From Anaerolineales bacterium (GTDB lineage: Bacteria > Chloroflexota > Anaerolineae > Anaerolineales > UBA6663): a stretch of 39,511 nt of DNA. A program made the translations under genes and the position numbers. The notes under the pieces are model-generated. The model did no database searches. It was given only the letters and a program-made list of their open reading frames with translations, and was not told the origin of the DNA. This document shows positions 7,839 through 18,308 of the stretch, one piece after another. Numbering within the stretch: position 1 is the first letter of the stretch; the number at the start of each line of letters is the position of its first letter. The DNA is taken from NCBI GenBank assembly GCA_020845955.1, contig JADLEU010000041.1:1-39511 (forward strand), read 5' to 3'.

Positions 7839-8231
7839 ACAGGCGGCCCAGGCTTGGGGGCGGAAGGATTATATCACGCGCGCTGGCGCGCCGGCCGTGG
7901 GGCCAGATCTTAAGCAGATGTTTATACCCCGGCCGGCGAGGTTGGGGTATGCTTGTCGGGGCTTGGAGCGCCATGCGATCGTGCGCCTGTTGCCGGGCTG
8001 GCGCGCAGCCAGGCCGGGCGTTAGCGCCCAGCCCGCCGGGACGCGATCCTGGGCCTCCGAACGAGGCGCCGCACGCAGCGGCGCCCCTGTGCTCATTTGT
8101 GTGATCCAGCGTGGACCGGCCGGGACGGCCCCTGGCTCCCCTGCTGGAGGATAGCCAGCCGCCTGGAGCGGGCTTATACTGTTGACTGCCGCAGCGGGTC
8201 TCAACCAGCTGCAATCCGGGGCTAGACTCAG
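7839..8231 (-). other. 393-bp divergent intergenic region between dinG and the GH-A-like gene
   Basis: No protein-coding signal, tRNA or rRNA piece was recognised. It contains the TATAAT at 7868-7873 serving dinG and a TATACT at 8175-8180 that could serve the rightward gene. The middle (about 7985-8060) is GC-rich with several short inverted repeats. Long frames crossing it have the composition of antisense frames and are not supported. Confidence 0.5.
7868..7873 (-). promoter_or_regulatory. Putative -10 box (TATAAT) for dinG
   Basis: The minus strand reads gcgtgaTATAATcctt, 29 nt before the dinG ATG, giving a leader of about 22 nt with no Shine-Dalgarno. The -35 position is GC-rich and unlike consensus. 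Confidence 0.5.
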
Positions 8232-9590
8232 GTGATTAGCATTAGTCGACAGACTCCTCAGCCGCTGCTGCCCCGACAGCGCCGGCAGCTCATTCTCCTC
8301 ACCCTTCTCTTGGCCTGCGCCCTGCTCGGCCTACTGCGCGTGGCGGTCAGCGCCACCAGCGGCGGCCAGGGGCTGCCCAACCTGGAGACGCTGTTGGCCG
8401 GCAACCTCGACTCGCAGGCGACGCGCACGCCCGTGCCTACCGCGCCGCGCATCATCCAGTGGCAGTGGGCGCTGGGCACCGCCACCCTGGCCGAGGATCC
8501 CGGCCCGGCCGCGCCTGAGGAATATGTCGTCTACCTGCCCGGCGTGTTCCGCAGCGACCCGGTCACTTGGGGCCAAATCGAGGTCGAGCCCGAGCCACCG
8601 CCGGCCTCGCCGACGCCCAACTGGCCGAACGGCCTGGATCGGCTGACGAACAGCAAGCTGGGCCTGCACATCGTCGTCAACAACGACCCATTCATCATGG
8701 AGTTCATCCGCCGGGCCCGCCCGCGCGTCGTCAAAGCGGTGGACGACCTGGGCTGGCTGGCGGACGTCAAGCAAGTTTCGCCGAACACGATCACCCTCGG
8801 CCGGATCCAGGGGCAAAACGAGGATCTGGTCCTGGTCAAAGACCCCGTGGCGGCCGCCGACGAGTACATCGCCTCGCAGCTGGAGAAGTACCGGCTTAAT
8901 CCGGGTGTTGATTTTTGGGAGGGCTGGAACGAGTTCGTGCCGGTCAACCACGAGCGCCTGGCCTGGTATGCCAAGTTCGAGGCGCGGCGCGCGTGCGCGA
9001 TGCAGTCGCTGGGGTACCGCGCTGGCGTCGGCGGCTTCTCGGTCGGCGTGCCCGAGTTCGCCGACATGGCGGTCTTCATGCCGGCCCTCGAAGCGGCCTA
9101 CCGCTGCGGCGCTATTTTCACCCTGCACGAATACAATTCACCCACCATGGCGTGCGGCGTGGGCGTGGGTGGCCAGAGCTTGATCCCGGGCGCGGCGCCC
9201 CTGGGCGTGCCGGCCGGCTACCACACGTTGCGCTATCGCTACTGGTACGAGTCGTATCTCAAGCCGCTCGGCATGGGCGACCTGCCGTTGGTGATCAGCG
9301 AGGCGGGCGTGGAAGGCCGCCCGACGCCCGGCGGGCCGTGCAATGACCCGGGCGGCCGGGCCTGGAAGGCGTACGGCGACTGGTGGGTGGCGCAGGGCTA
9401 CGGCCCAACCCCGGCCGAGGCCTACGTGAACGTGCTGTCATGGTATGATGAACAGCTGCGCCAGGACCCGTATGTGCTCGGCGCCACGCTCTTTACGGCC
9501 GGAGCGATCCACGGCGATGCCACCTGGTTTCCCTTTGACCTGCACGACGCGCTGGTGCCCCTGGCCCATTATGCGGTTGGCCTGCCATGA
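8232..9590 (+). CDS. Secreted or membrane-anchored GH-A-like TIM-barrel protein
   Basis: A 452-aa protein starting at GTG 8232. An N-terminal basic stretch and hydrophobic segment (about 18-40, RQLILLTLLLACALLGLL) form a signal peptide or anchor. A Thr/Pro-rich linker follows, with YVVYLPGVFR at about 98-107. This matches the VYLP motif of other secreted proteins here, but internally rather than at the end. The remainder looks like a clan GH-A glycoside hydrolase barrel: WEGWNEF with Glu234 in the acid/base position, LHEYNS on a middle strand, and VISEAG with Glu357 in the nucleophile position. A retaining glycosidase on an extracellular polysaccharide is plausible; the family is not determined. 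It is followed by a strong terminator and is probably monocistronic. Confidence 0.75.
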   Translation: MISISRQTPQPLLPRQRRQLILLTLLLACALLGLLRVAVSATSGGQGLPNLETLLAGNLDSQATRTPVPTAPRIIQWQWALGTATLAEDPGPAAPEEYVVYLPGVFRSDPVTWGQIEVEPEPPPASPTPNWPNGLDRLTNSKLGLHIVVNNDPFIMEFIRRARPRVVKAVDDLGWLADVKQVSPNTITLGRIQGQNEDLVLVKDPVAAADEYIASQLEKYRLNPGVDFWEGWNEFVPVNHERLAWYAKFEARRACAMQSLGYRAGVGGFSVGVPEFADMAVFMPALEAAYRCGAIFTLHEYNSPTMACGVGVGGQSLIPGAAPLGVPAGYHTLRYRYWYESYLKPLGMGDLPLVISEAGVEGRPTPGGPCNDPGGRAWKAYGDWWVAQGYGPTPAEAYVNVLSWYDEQLRQDPYVLGATLFTAGAIHGDATWFPFDLHDALVPLAHYAVGLP

Positions 9591-9632
9591 GACGGCGGCG
9601 CGCCAGCCGGTCACGACAGCGGAATTTCGGGA

Positions 9633-9666
9633 AGCGCGGCTCCTTGTGAGCCGCGCTCCCTATTTT
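9633..9666 (+). terminator. Intrinsic terminator between the GH-A-like gene and pyrG
   Basis: AGCGCGGCTC (9633-9642) pairs perfectly with GAGCCGCGCT (9648-9657) around a 5-nt loop, followed by ccctatttt. This 10-bp stem separates the two plus-strand genes into different transcripts. Confidence 0.85.
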
Positions 9667-9675
9667 GCGGAGTGA

Positions 9676-11391
<1,716 letters not shown>

Positions 11392-11463
11392 GCCGGGGCG
11401 GCTCACCGCGGCTGCGGCTCGTCATTGAAATGCTGCCAGAAGCTCCCCCGGTCACTCTTCGAC

Positions 11464-11469
11464 TATAAT
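11464..11469 (+). promoter_or_regulatory. Putative -10 box (TATAAT) for the DUF5693-flippase operon
   Basis: The sequence is cgacTATAATcaccg, 118 nt before the ATG at 11587 and 73 nt after the pyrG stop. No consensus -35 is seen. Confidence 0.45.
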
Positions 11470-11586
11470 CACCGCGCGGGCCGGCGCGGGCAGGTCCGCC
11501 AGCCACCGTCTCGGGCTGCTGGGCCTTCAGCTGGTCCGTGCCGCCGTTTGTCCAGCCCCACCCACCGCCGACCGCTTACATCTGAA

Positions 11587-13497
11587 ATGCGTCTCTCTTC
11601 TTTCGTCAATCTGGGCCTGATCGCGGCGGGCGCCGCGGCTTCGGTGCGCACGCTGCTGGATCGTCACCGCTGGGAGCAGTCGAACCGGCGGGCGTTCATC
11701 GTGCTCGATTACGACGACGCCTTGGCCGTGTGCACGCGCGCCGGCTTGGAACTGCCCGAATTTCTGCGCGACGCCCACCACCACGGCGCCACTCATCTCT
11801 CGCTGCCCGAGCTCACTCTCAGCCGGCTGATTGAGAAGGGTCGCCTGGTCCCAACCGTGGTGGCGCCCGGCGCGCAGCCGCGGCCCGCCGGGCGCTGGCA
11901 CACCTTGGCCAGCGGCGAGCCGGCCCTGCTGGAGCACGTGCTCCGCGAACTCAGCGCGCGCGTGCCGGCGTCGCGGCCGCACCGCGTGGCCGAGGCCGAT
12001 GTGCCGGTCATCGCGCTGGCCGGCGACTGGCCGACCCTGGCCGAGATGGGGCTGGGCTTTGAGGCGGAGGCCGCCGCGGCCGCGCTGGCCGCCGGGCTGG
12101 GTGTGGTGCCGCAACCGGTCGGCTTCGCCTGGCCCGAGGGGCGCCTGGTCGAGCGCAGCCTGCTGCAGGCAGCCGGGCTGCAGACCACGCCCAATGACCC
12201 CATCATCCTGGCCTTTGAGGGCGACATCATCTTGGGGCATGAGATGCACCTGGGCGCGACAGTAGACTGCATGCTGCGCCACCGCCTGTACTTCGCCTAT
12301 TTTAGCGAGACCCGGCACCAAAAGGGGGACTGGTTCATCGCCAAGCGGTTGGCCTCGACCGGCCAGGTGATCCCGGCACATGCCTTTACGCCGGCCGCGA
12401 TGGTGCCCGAGGACTTTCACTCCGCGGCCCACCATTGGGGCATGCTGGCGCGCAGCCGCGGCATCCGGCTGTGCTACGTGAACGTGTTCCGGCGCATTCA
12501 CGCCACGGAGCCCCTGGATTGCTTGCGCTACCTGGAGCACATCAAGGGCGAGCTTGAAGGCTTGGGACTGCAACTGGGCAGCGGCACGCCTGGCGCGCGG
12601 CCGTTGGCGGCGCCGCAGTGCCGGACGCTGGCGGCGGCGGCGCTCGCGCCGGCCGGCGCGGCCGCCCTGGCCGCGAGCCGGACGCTGGCCCTGCCCGAGC
12701 CGGCCGCGCTGGCCGTCTCAGCCGCCAGCGTGGCGGGCGCCATCGCCTTGCCCTACCTGGACCGTCCCCGCGGTCACCTCGAAGAGGCCTATCCGCCCTC
12801 CTATGCGCCCAAACTGCTGGCGCTGGCCGGGGCGGCGGCGGCGCCCGCGGCGGCCGCGCTGGCCGAAGACGGCTTGGCTGGCGCGGCCGAGGCGGCGCTG
12901 ATCCAGGCGGCGTTGGCGGCGAGCCTGGCGGCTTTCACAACCGGCCAGGACTATGCGCTGCGCATCGAGCAGTTCCGCTCGCTCGACCTGGACTGGGCCA
13001 TGCCGCTGGCGGCCGTGCTGCTGCGGGCGGGGCAGGGGCGCGGCCAGTGGGCGGCGCTGGCAGGGCTGGCCGCGGCCTGGGGGCTGGCGCGAGCCCGCAC
13101 GCCCGATGTGCTGGGCCAATTGGATCGCGACCTGCCGGCCGGGCACACGCACCATCTTTCGGCGGCCCAGCGCGTGTTGGGCGACAGCCTGATGGCACTT
13201 GGGCCGCGCCCCGGTCGAAAGTGGTCCGGGCTGGGGCTGGCGGGGCTGGCTGCCGCCGGCTGGCTGCGCGGCGCCGGCCAGCGCAACCTGGGGCTGGCCG
13301 CGGCCCTGGTTGGCGCCTTCGCCAATGCCATGACGCTGGCCGCCTTCCGGCAGCCCGAGCGGCCCTTGGCGCAGACGGTGGAAGGGGCCGGGCGCAGCTG
13401 GGCGCGCTGGGGCCTGGTGACCGCCGGCCTGCTCGCCGCGGCCGGGCTGCTGCGGCCCGTGCCCGGAGATCGCCGGCGCCCGCCGGCTGGGGCCTGA
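11587..13497 (+). CDS. DUF5693-like membrane protein
   Basis: A 636-aa protein. I take ATG 11587 because the first membrane helix (FVNLGLIAAGAAASV) starts right after it; the 54 upstream in-frame residues are Arg/Pro-rich and cover the TATAAT. An extracytoplasmic domain of about 320 residues follows, containing FIVLDYDDALAVC, a glycan-enzyme-like HHHGATHLSLPELTLSRL region, and GDWFIAKRLASTGQ. The C-terminal half is a set of hydrophobic Ala/Leu/Gly-rich helices. This layout fits DUF5693, a family of unknown function often encoded beside surface polysaccharide genes in Gram-positive-like bacteria and Chloroflexota. The next gene, 23 nt downstream, is a flippase, supporting a role in cell-surface glycan export or polymerisation. 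No clear Shine-Dalgarno is visible. Confidence 0.75.
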   Translation: MRLSSFVNLGLIAAGAAASVRTLLDRHRWEQSNRRAFIVLDYDDALAVCTRAGLELPEFLRDAHHHGATHLSLPELTLSRLIEKGRLVPTVVAPGAQPRPAGRWHTLASGEPALLEHVLRELSARVPASRPHRVAEADVPVIALAGDWPTLAEMGLGFEAEAAAAALAAGLGVVPQPVGFAWPEGRLVERSLLQAAGLQTTPNDPIILAFEGDIILGHEMHLGATVDCMLRHRLYFAYFSETRHQKGDWFIAKRLASTGQVIPAHAFTPAAMVPEDFHSAAHHWGMLARSRGIRLCYVNVFRRIHATEPLDCLRYLEHIKGELEGLGLQLGSGTPGARPLAAPQCRTLAAAALAPAGAAALAASRTLALPEPAALAVSAASVAGAIALPYLDRPRGHLEEAYPPSYAPKLLALAGAAAAPAAAALAEDGLAGAAEAALIQAALAASLAAFTTGQDYALRIEQFRSLDLDWAMPLAAVLLRAGQGRGQWAALAGLAAAWGLARARTPDVLGQLDRDLPAGHTHHLSAAQRVLGDSLMALGPRPGRKWSGLGLAGLAAAGWLRGAGQRNLGLAAALVGAFANAMTLAAFRQPERPLAQTVEGAGRSWARWGLVTAGLLAAAGLLRPVPGDRRRPPAGA

Positions 13498-13520
13498 GAC
13501 AGACGCCTGACGGGCGACCG

Positions 13521-15047
13521 ATGAGCACGCCCGAGGACCACAATAGCGCCGCGGCCCAGGCGGCCGCCCGCAGCATCTGGGCCATTGCCTTCAACCAGGT
13601 TGCCCAAGTGGCCGGCAGCGTGCTCTTCGTGGCGCTGGTGCCGCGCCGGCTGGGGACCGAGGTCTATGGGCAGTTAGCCTATGCCTTCGCCCTGATCACT
13701 ATCTTGCAGATGCTGGGCGAGCTCGGTTACCAGGAGATCTTCAGTCGCTTCCTGCCGGAGGTGCGCCACAGCCAGGGGGCGGCCGGCGTGCGCGCGCTGG
13801 CGCGCGGATTGATGTCCGTGCGCCTGGCGGCAGGTCTCGGGTTGGGCCTGGTCACGCTCGCGGCGGCCCGCCTGGCCGCCGGCTGGCTGGCGCCGCCGCA
13901 GATTGCGTTGATGGGCCTGTCAGTCACGCTGCGGGTTTTTGCGATGGGGCCGTTTGCGCTGCTGCTGGGGCTGGGCCAGACGCTGAAGTGGTCGGTCGAC
14001 ACGACCTGGCGCCAACTGGTGGTGACGGGCTTGATGCTGCTGCTCGTGCCTCGGCCGTCGCTGACCTTGGCGCTGGCGGCCCTGGCGGTGCAGGAAGCCC
14101 TCTTCCTGGCAATAGGCGTCTGGTGGGCACGTGAGTGGCTGTTTGGAAGCCCGGAGGCCGCACCTCCGCGCGCCAAGACCCTGAAACCCCGGCGGATGAC
14201 GTCTGATCTGCTGCGCTTTGGGCTGGCGTTCTCTATCGCCAATTTCGCGCTGGTGCTGCTGTTCCGCATTAGCCCCATCATGGTGGAGACCCTGACGGGT
14301 TCGCACTCAGAGACGGGCTACTTTGATCTGGCGCTGGGCGGGCTGCTGTTTCTGTACACGCTGCTGGCCCAGGTGGCCTACGCGTTTGTGCCGATCCTGA
14401 CGCAGCTGCGCCTGGCGCAGCGCCCACTCGAGGCGGCCGCCTGGCTTGGGCGGGTGGTGCGTTACTCGGCCATGCTCATGGCGCTCGGGCTGGGTGGTAT
14501 GTGGGCCGTGGCCACGCCCGTGGCGCCGCTACTGTTCGGAGCGGGGTTCGCGCCGGCGGCCGGCACTATCCGCATGATGGCACTGGGGTTGCTCCCGCTG
14601 CCGATTGCCTGGGCAGGCGTCTGCCTCAGCACGGTCGACAAGCGGCCGCGGCAGAAACTGTGGGCGGCGCTGGCCGGGCTGGTCGTCTTCCTGCTGGCGG
14701 CGCTGGCGCTGCGCGGCGGCGCCTCGGCCGGGATCGCGCTGGCAGTCGCGCTGGCGCTGCTTGGGTATGCGCTGGGCTTTGGCCCCAGCGCGGTCGTGGC
14801 GGCGCGCACGGGAGGTCCCGGCTGGGCGGCCGCCACGGCGGGCGCGGCCGTCTTCGTTCCCCTCTTCTTCTGGCGACCCGCTTCGCTGCCGCTGGCGCTG
14901 GCGGTTTGGGCCGGCCTGGCGGGTGTGTACCTGGCCGGCATGCTGGCAGCACGCGTGGCGACCGCCAGCGAGGTCAGGGCGGTGCTCGGCGTCGTCAGGC
15001 GGCGGGGCCGGGCGGCGGCAAACGACCGCGGGGCGGCGGCGCAATGA
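13521..15047 (+). CDS. Oligosaccharide flippase (Wzx/MVF-type membrane protein)
   Basis: A 508-aa protein with about 12-14 hydrophobic segments. The N-terminus (SIWAIAFNQVAQVAGSVLFVALVPRR) followed by YGQLAYAFALITILQMLGELG is the typical opening of polysaccharide-export flippases of the MOP superfamily. A second copy of the fold begins near residue 230 (LLRFGLAFSIANFALVLLFRIS). It would move lipid-linked oligosaccharides across the cytoplasmic membrane. The reading frame is open for another 900 bases upstream, but that part overlaps the DUF5693 gene and has shadow composition, so I start at ATG 13521. It is in an operon with the DUF5693 gene (23-nt gap). Confidence 0.88.
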   Translation: MSTPEDHNSAAAQAAARSIWAIAFNQVAQVAGSVLFVALVPRRLGTEVYGQLAYAFALITILQMLGELGYQEIFSRFLPEVRHSQGAAGVRALARGLMSVRLAAGLGLGLVTLAAARLAAGWLAPPQIALMGLSVTLRVFAMGPFALLLGLGQTLKWSVDTTWRQLVVTGLMLLLVPRPSLTLALAALAVQEALFLAIGVWWAREWLFGSPEAAPPRAKTLKPRRMTSDLLRFGLAFSIANFALVLLFRISPIMVETLTGSHSETGYFDLALGGLLFLYTLLAQVAYAFVPILTQLRLAQRPLEAAAWLGRVVRYSAMLMALGLGGMWAVATPVAPLLFGAGFAPAAGTIRMMALGLLPLPIAWAGVCLSTVDKRPRQKLWAALAGLVVFLLAALALRGGASAGIALAVALALLGYALGFGPSAVVAARTGGPGWAAATAGAAVFVPLFFWRPASLPLALAVWAGLAGVYLAGMLAARVATASEVRAVLGVVRRRGRAAANDRGAAAQ

Positions 15048-15065
15048 GCCAGGCGGCGCCTGGGC

Positions 15066-15071
15066 TATAAT
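15066..15071 (+). promoter_or_regulatory. Putative -10 box (TATAAT) for the S9 peptidase operon
   Basis: The sequence is tgggcTATAATgccg, 67 nt before the ATG at 15139 and 18 nt after the flippase stop. It is another gcTATAATgc copy without a recognisable -35. Confidence 0.5.
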
Positions 15072-15138
15072 GCCGATCACGTTATCCGGCACGGGCGCCG
15101 CAGCGTGCCCGCCCACACTTGCGTCACCCCTAAAGACC

Positions 15139-17007
15139 ATGCCGCTGCCTCTCAACCGCCTATATCTTTCCCGATCGATTTCGGAGCCTAGCTTTGGCGA
15201 GACGCCGGCAACGCTCTATTACGCCAGGCAGGCCGATGGCCGCTGGAGCATCGTGCGCCAGCAGGTCGACACCGGGCTGGCCCAGCCCGTCACCGCCGAG
15301 CCGCCGCCGTTTGGCGGTGTCGGCTATGGCGGCGGCCAATACTCCGTGCGCGGTCAGGCGCTGGTGTACGCCGGGCGCGGCGGCCGGCTGCACGGCGTGG
15401 ATCTTGTAAGCGGCGAACAGCGGCTCATTTCGCCGGCCTACGAGGGGGTGGCGGCGCCGGCCTTGTCGCCCTGCGGCCGGTTTGTGGCCTTCCTGGCCGA
15501 GCAGGACCACCGCTGCAACGTGCTGTTGGTGGACGCGCGCGGCGAGCACCTGCCGGTCAAGCTCTCGTCTGACCCCTGGTATGCCTTCAACCCAACCTCC
15601 TCGCCCGATGGGCGGCAGGTGGCCTGGATGGAGTGGGACGAGTACGCCATGCCGTGGGATGAAAGCCGGCTAGTGGTGGCGCGCTGGGCGCGGCCAACGT
15701 CCGAGTGGGAGCGGCCGGCGGACGGGCTGCCGCTGTCCGCGCGGCAGCTCGCGCGGGCGGGCGTGAGTTACAGCTCGCCGCAGTTCAGCCCCGATGGCCA
15801 ATGGCTGGCCTTTGCCAGCGATGAGACCGGCTGGCGCGGGTTGTGGGTGACGCCGGCCAACGCGGACGATTTGCGGGCCGCGGCCGAGCCGGTGGACCTG
15901 GGGCCGGGCGAAGTGGGCGGCCCCGATTGGGCGCCGGGCAACATCAAGATGCGCTGGGCGCCGGATGGCTCGGCGCTATTTGCGCTGCGCCGGCACGCCG
16001 GCCGCGTGCACTTGATGCGCGCGGCTTGGCCCGCGAAGACGGTCAGCGAGATCGAGACGGGCTGGACCTGGATGAGTGGCCTAGCGGCCGCGGGTGACAG
16101 CCTAATCCTGGTGGCCGAGCGGCCGGCGCACCCGCCGGTAGTGCTGACCGTCGATACCGCCACGGGTGCGGCCGTGCCACGCGCGACGAGCGCCGTAGGC
16201 GTGACCGCCGCGAGCGATCTGGTCGAGCCGCGCCTCATCGCCTGGACGACCCAGGGTGGCGCGGCCGTCTCCGGCGTGCTCTACCCGGCGCAGGCGGGCG
16301 CGACCAGCAGCGGCCCGCGGCCCCTGCTGGTCGTGATCCACGGCGGCCCAACCTCCGAACGGGGCCTGAGCTGGGACGCGGAGGCGCAATACTTTGCAAC
16401 GCGGGGCTGGCACTACCTGCTGGTCAACTACCGCGGCAGCACCGGTTTCGGCCGCAAGTTCCAAGACCAGCTCAAGGGGCAGTGGGGCGTGGTCGACGTG
16501 CAGGACGCGCGCAGCGCGGCGGAGCACCTAGTGGAGCAGGGGCTGGCCGACCCGGAGCGGCTCGTGATCATGGGCGGCAGCGCCGGCGGCTATACGACCT
16601 TGATGGCCTTGACTCAAGACCCCGGCTTCTGGACGGCGGGGATCTCCAGCTATGGCATCGGCCAACTCTATGACCTGCAGGCGGGCTCGCACCGCTTCGA
16701 GCTGCGTTACGAAACGACGCTGATCGGCCCTCTGCCCGAGAGCGGCCGGCTGTGGAAAGAGCGCTCGCCGCTGACCCACGTGGGCAAGCTGCGCGTGCCG
16801 GTGCTGCTGTTCCACGGCCGGCAGGACAAGGCCGTGCCGGCGCAGCAGTCGATCGACTTCGCCGAGGCGGTGCGGCGGCAGGGCGGCACGGCCGAGCTGG
16901 TGCTGTACGACGACGAGGGCCACGGGTTTACGCGAGAAGCCAACCGCCGCGACCAGATCGAAAAGATCGAGCGCTTCCTGGACAAGCACGTGCTGGCCCG
17001 GCAATGA
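15139..17007 (+). CDS. S9-family prolyl oligopeptidase-like serine peptidase (copy 1)
   Basis: A 622-aa protein with a beta-propeller part (about 1-370, with WD40-like repeats such as ALSPCGRFVAFLA, SSPDGRQVAWMEWD and FSPDGQWLAFASDE) and a C-terminal alpha/beta-hydrolase. The catalytic serine is Ser481 in GGSAGGY, with Asp563 in GRQDKAVP and His595 in DEGHGF. VIHGGPTSE and NYRGSTGFG are further S9 marks. It probably acts as a cytoplasmic dipeptidyl- or acylaminoacyl-peptidase on short peptides; there is no signal peptide. The stop overlaps the start of the GTPase gene (ATGA at 17004-17007), implying translational coupling. A second S9 peptidase lies at the right end of the window on the other strand. 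Confidence 0.93.
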   Translation: MPLPLNRLYLSRSISEPSFGETPATLYYARQADGRWSIVRQQVDTGLAQPVTAEPPPFGGVGYGGGQYSVRGQALVYAGRGGRLHGVDLVSGEQRLISPAYEGVAAPALSPCGRFVAFLAEQDHRCNVLLVDARGEHLPVKLSSDPWYAFNPTSSPDGRQVAWMEWDEYAMPWDESRLVVARWARPTSEWERPADGLPLSARQLARAGVSYSSPQFSPDGQWLAFASDETGWRGLWVTPANADDLRAAAEPVDLGPGEVGGPDWAPGNIKMRWAPDGSALFALRRHAGRVHLMRAAWPAKTVSEIETGWTWMSGLAAAGDSLILVAERPAHPPVVLTVDTATGAAVPRATSAVGVTAASDLVEPRLIAWTTQGGAAVSGVLYPAQAGATSSGPRPLLVVIHGGPTSERGLSWDAEAQYFATRGWHYLLVNYRGSTGFGRKFQDQLKGQWGVVDVQDARSAAEHLVEQGLADPERLVIMGGSAGGYTTLMALTQDPGFWTAGISSYGIGQLYDLQAGSHRFELRYETTLIGPLPESGRLWKERSPLTHVGKLRVPVLLFHGRQDKAVPAQQSIDFAEAVRRQGGTAELVLYDDEGHGFTREANRRDQIEKIERFLDKHVLARQ

Positions 17008-18308
17008 CCAAGGTCGACGATCTGCTCGAAGAGTTTCCGGACAAGTCGCAGCGCCAGCTCAAGGCCATGTGGGCGGCCCTGCCGCTGCCGATGCAGGCCG
17101 AACTGGCGTCGTCTCTGACGCGGCTGCCGGGCGACGTCAAGCTGTGGAAGCTGCTGCTGGGCCTGGCGCTGACGCAGTTCAAGATCGCGTTTGGCGATAA
17201 GCACACCGTGACCATCGCCGGCCCGGCCAACGCCGGAAAATCCACCCTGTACAACCAGTTCGTCCGTTCCGCGCGCGATCGGGCGTCCGTCAGCCCGGTG
17301 CCGGGGACCACGCGCGCGAACCAGTCGGCCGACGCGGGCTTGTTCAGCCTGACCGACACGCCCGGGGCCGACGCGGTGGGGCAGGTGGGCGAGCGCGAGA
17401 AGGAGCTGGCGCTGGACGCGGCGGCCGAGGCCGATGTGCTGGTGATGATCTTCGATGCGTCTCAAGGGATCCGCAAGAGCGAGCAGGCCGTCTACCACGA
17501 CTTCGAGGCGCTCGAAAAACCGATGATCGTGGTATTGAACAAAATGGACCTGGTGCGGCGCGACAAGAGCCAGGTGATCGGGCAGGCGGCGGCCAACCTG
17601 GGGCTGGAGGCCGAGCAGTTGGTGCCGATCTCCGCCAGGGACGGCGCCAACGTAGAGCGGGTCCTGGTGGCGATTGCCAAGACCGAGCCGGGGATCATGG
17701 CCGCGCTGGGCAAGGCTCTGCCCGAGTATCGCTGGCGGCTGGCCTGGACGGCCATCACCGGGGCCGCCTCGACCGCGGCGGTGATCGCGCTGACGCCGCT
17801 GCCGATCTTCGATGTGGTGCCGCTGCTGGCCGTGCAGACATCATTGGTGCTGGGCATCGCCCGCATTTATGAGTACGAGCTGTCCCTGGAACGGGCGCGC
17901 GAACTGGCAATGACCTTTGGGCTTGGCTTCCTGGGGCGCACGTTGTTCCAGGAGCTCAGCAAGCTGGGCGGACCGCCGGGCTGGCTGATGTCGGCGGCGA
18001 TCGCCGCCTCGACCACGGTCGTCATGGGCTATGCCGCCATTGCCTGGTTCGAGCGCGGCGAGCGGCTGACGGGCGAGTCACTGAAGAGGATCACCCAGAC
18101 GCTGACGAGCGATCTGCTCGAGCGCCTGCGCGGGTTGGGCAAGCGCCGGCCCAGCAAGCAGGGGCTGCGCGACCGCGTGGCGGAGGTCCTAGACGAGTCG
18201 CCGCTGGCGGCCGGCCCGGAGGCGTTTGTGAAGGGGCCTGAGGCGGCTGAAAGTCTGAGGAGTCCCGGGGGGGCCAAAGGGCCTGATGGGGGAAATGCAG
18301 CTGATTAG
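17004..18308 (+). CDS. Era/YcjX-like GTPase with C-terminal DUF697 domain
   Basis: A 434-aa protein. The G domain has G1 GPANAGKS (73-80), a PGTTR switch I, G3 DTPG (118-121), G4 NKMD (179-182) and G5 SAR (210-212). After about residue 240 comes a hydrophobic region (VIALTPLPIFDVVPLLAVQTSLVLGIARIY) characteristic of DUF697, then two more hydrophobic segments and a charged tail. Proteins of this kind are membrane-associated GTPases of uncertain function, often linked to envelope or stress responses. The start overlaps the peptidase stop and the end overlaps the FGE-like gene by 23 nt, so it sits in the middle of a tightly coupled operon. Confidence 0.88.
   Translation: MTKVDDLLEEFPDKSQRQLKAMWAALPLPMQAELASSLTRLPGDVKLWKLLLGLALTQFKIAFGDKHTVTIAGPANAGKSTLYNQFVRSARDRASVSPVPGTTRANQSADAGLFSLTDTPGADAVGQVGEREKELALDAAAEADVLVMIFDASQGIRKSEQAVYHDFEALEKPMIVVLNKMDLVRRDKSQVIGQAAANLGLEAEQLVPISARDGANVERVLVAIAKTEPGIMAALGKALPEYRWRLAWTAITGAASTAAVIALTPLPIFDVVPLLAVQTSLVLGIARIYEYELSLERARELAMTFGLGFLGRTLFQELSKLGGPPGWLMSAAIAASTTVVMGYAAIAWFERGERLTGESLKRITQTLTSDLLERLRGLGKRRPSKQGLRDRVAEVLDESPLAAGPEAFVKGPEAAESLRSPGGAKGPDGGNAAD

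Noticed and set aside
7504-8154. 216-codon plus-strand frame crossing the dinG promoter region
   Set aside because: Partly antisense to dinG and partly intergenic; no start signal or domain.
12618-13520. In-frame 301-residue extension upstream of the flippase
   Set aside because: It overlaps the DUF5693 gene completely, is dominated by Gly/Arg/Ala typical of a GC-rich shadow frame, and the flippase fold begins just after ATG 13521.
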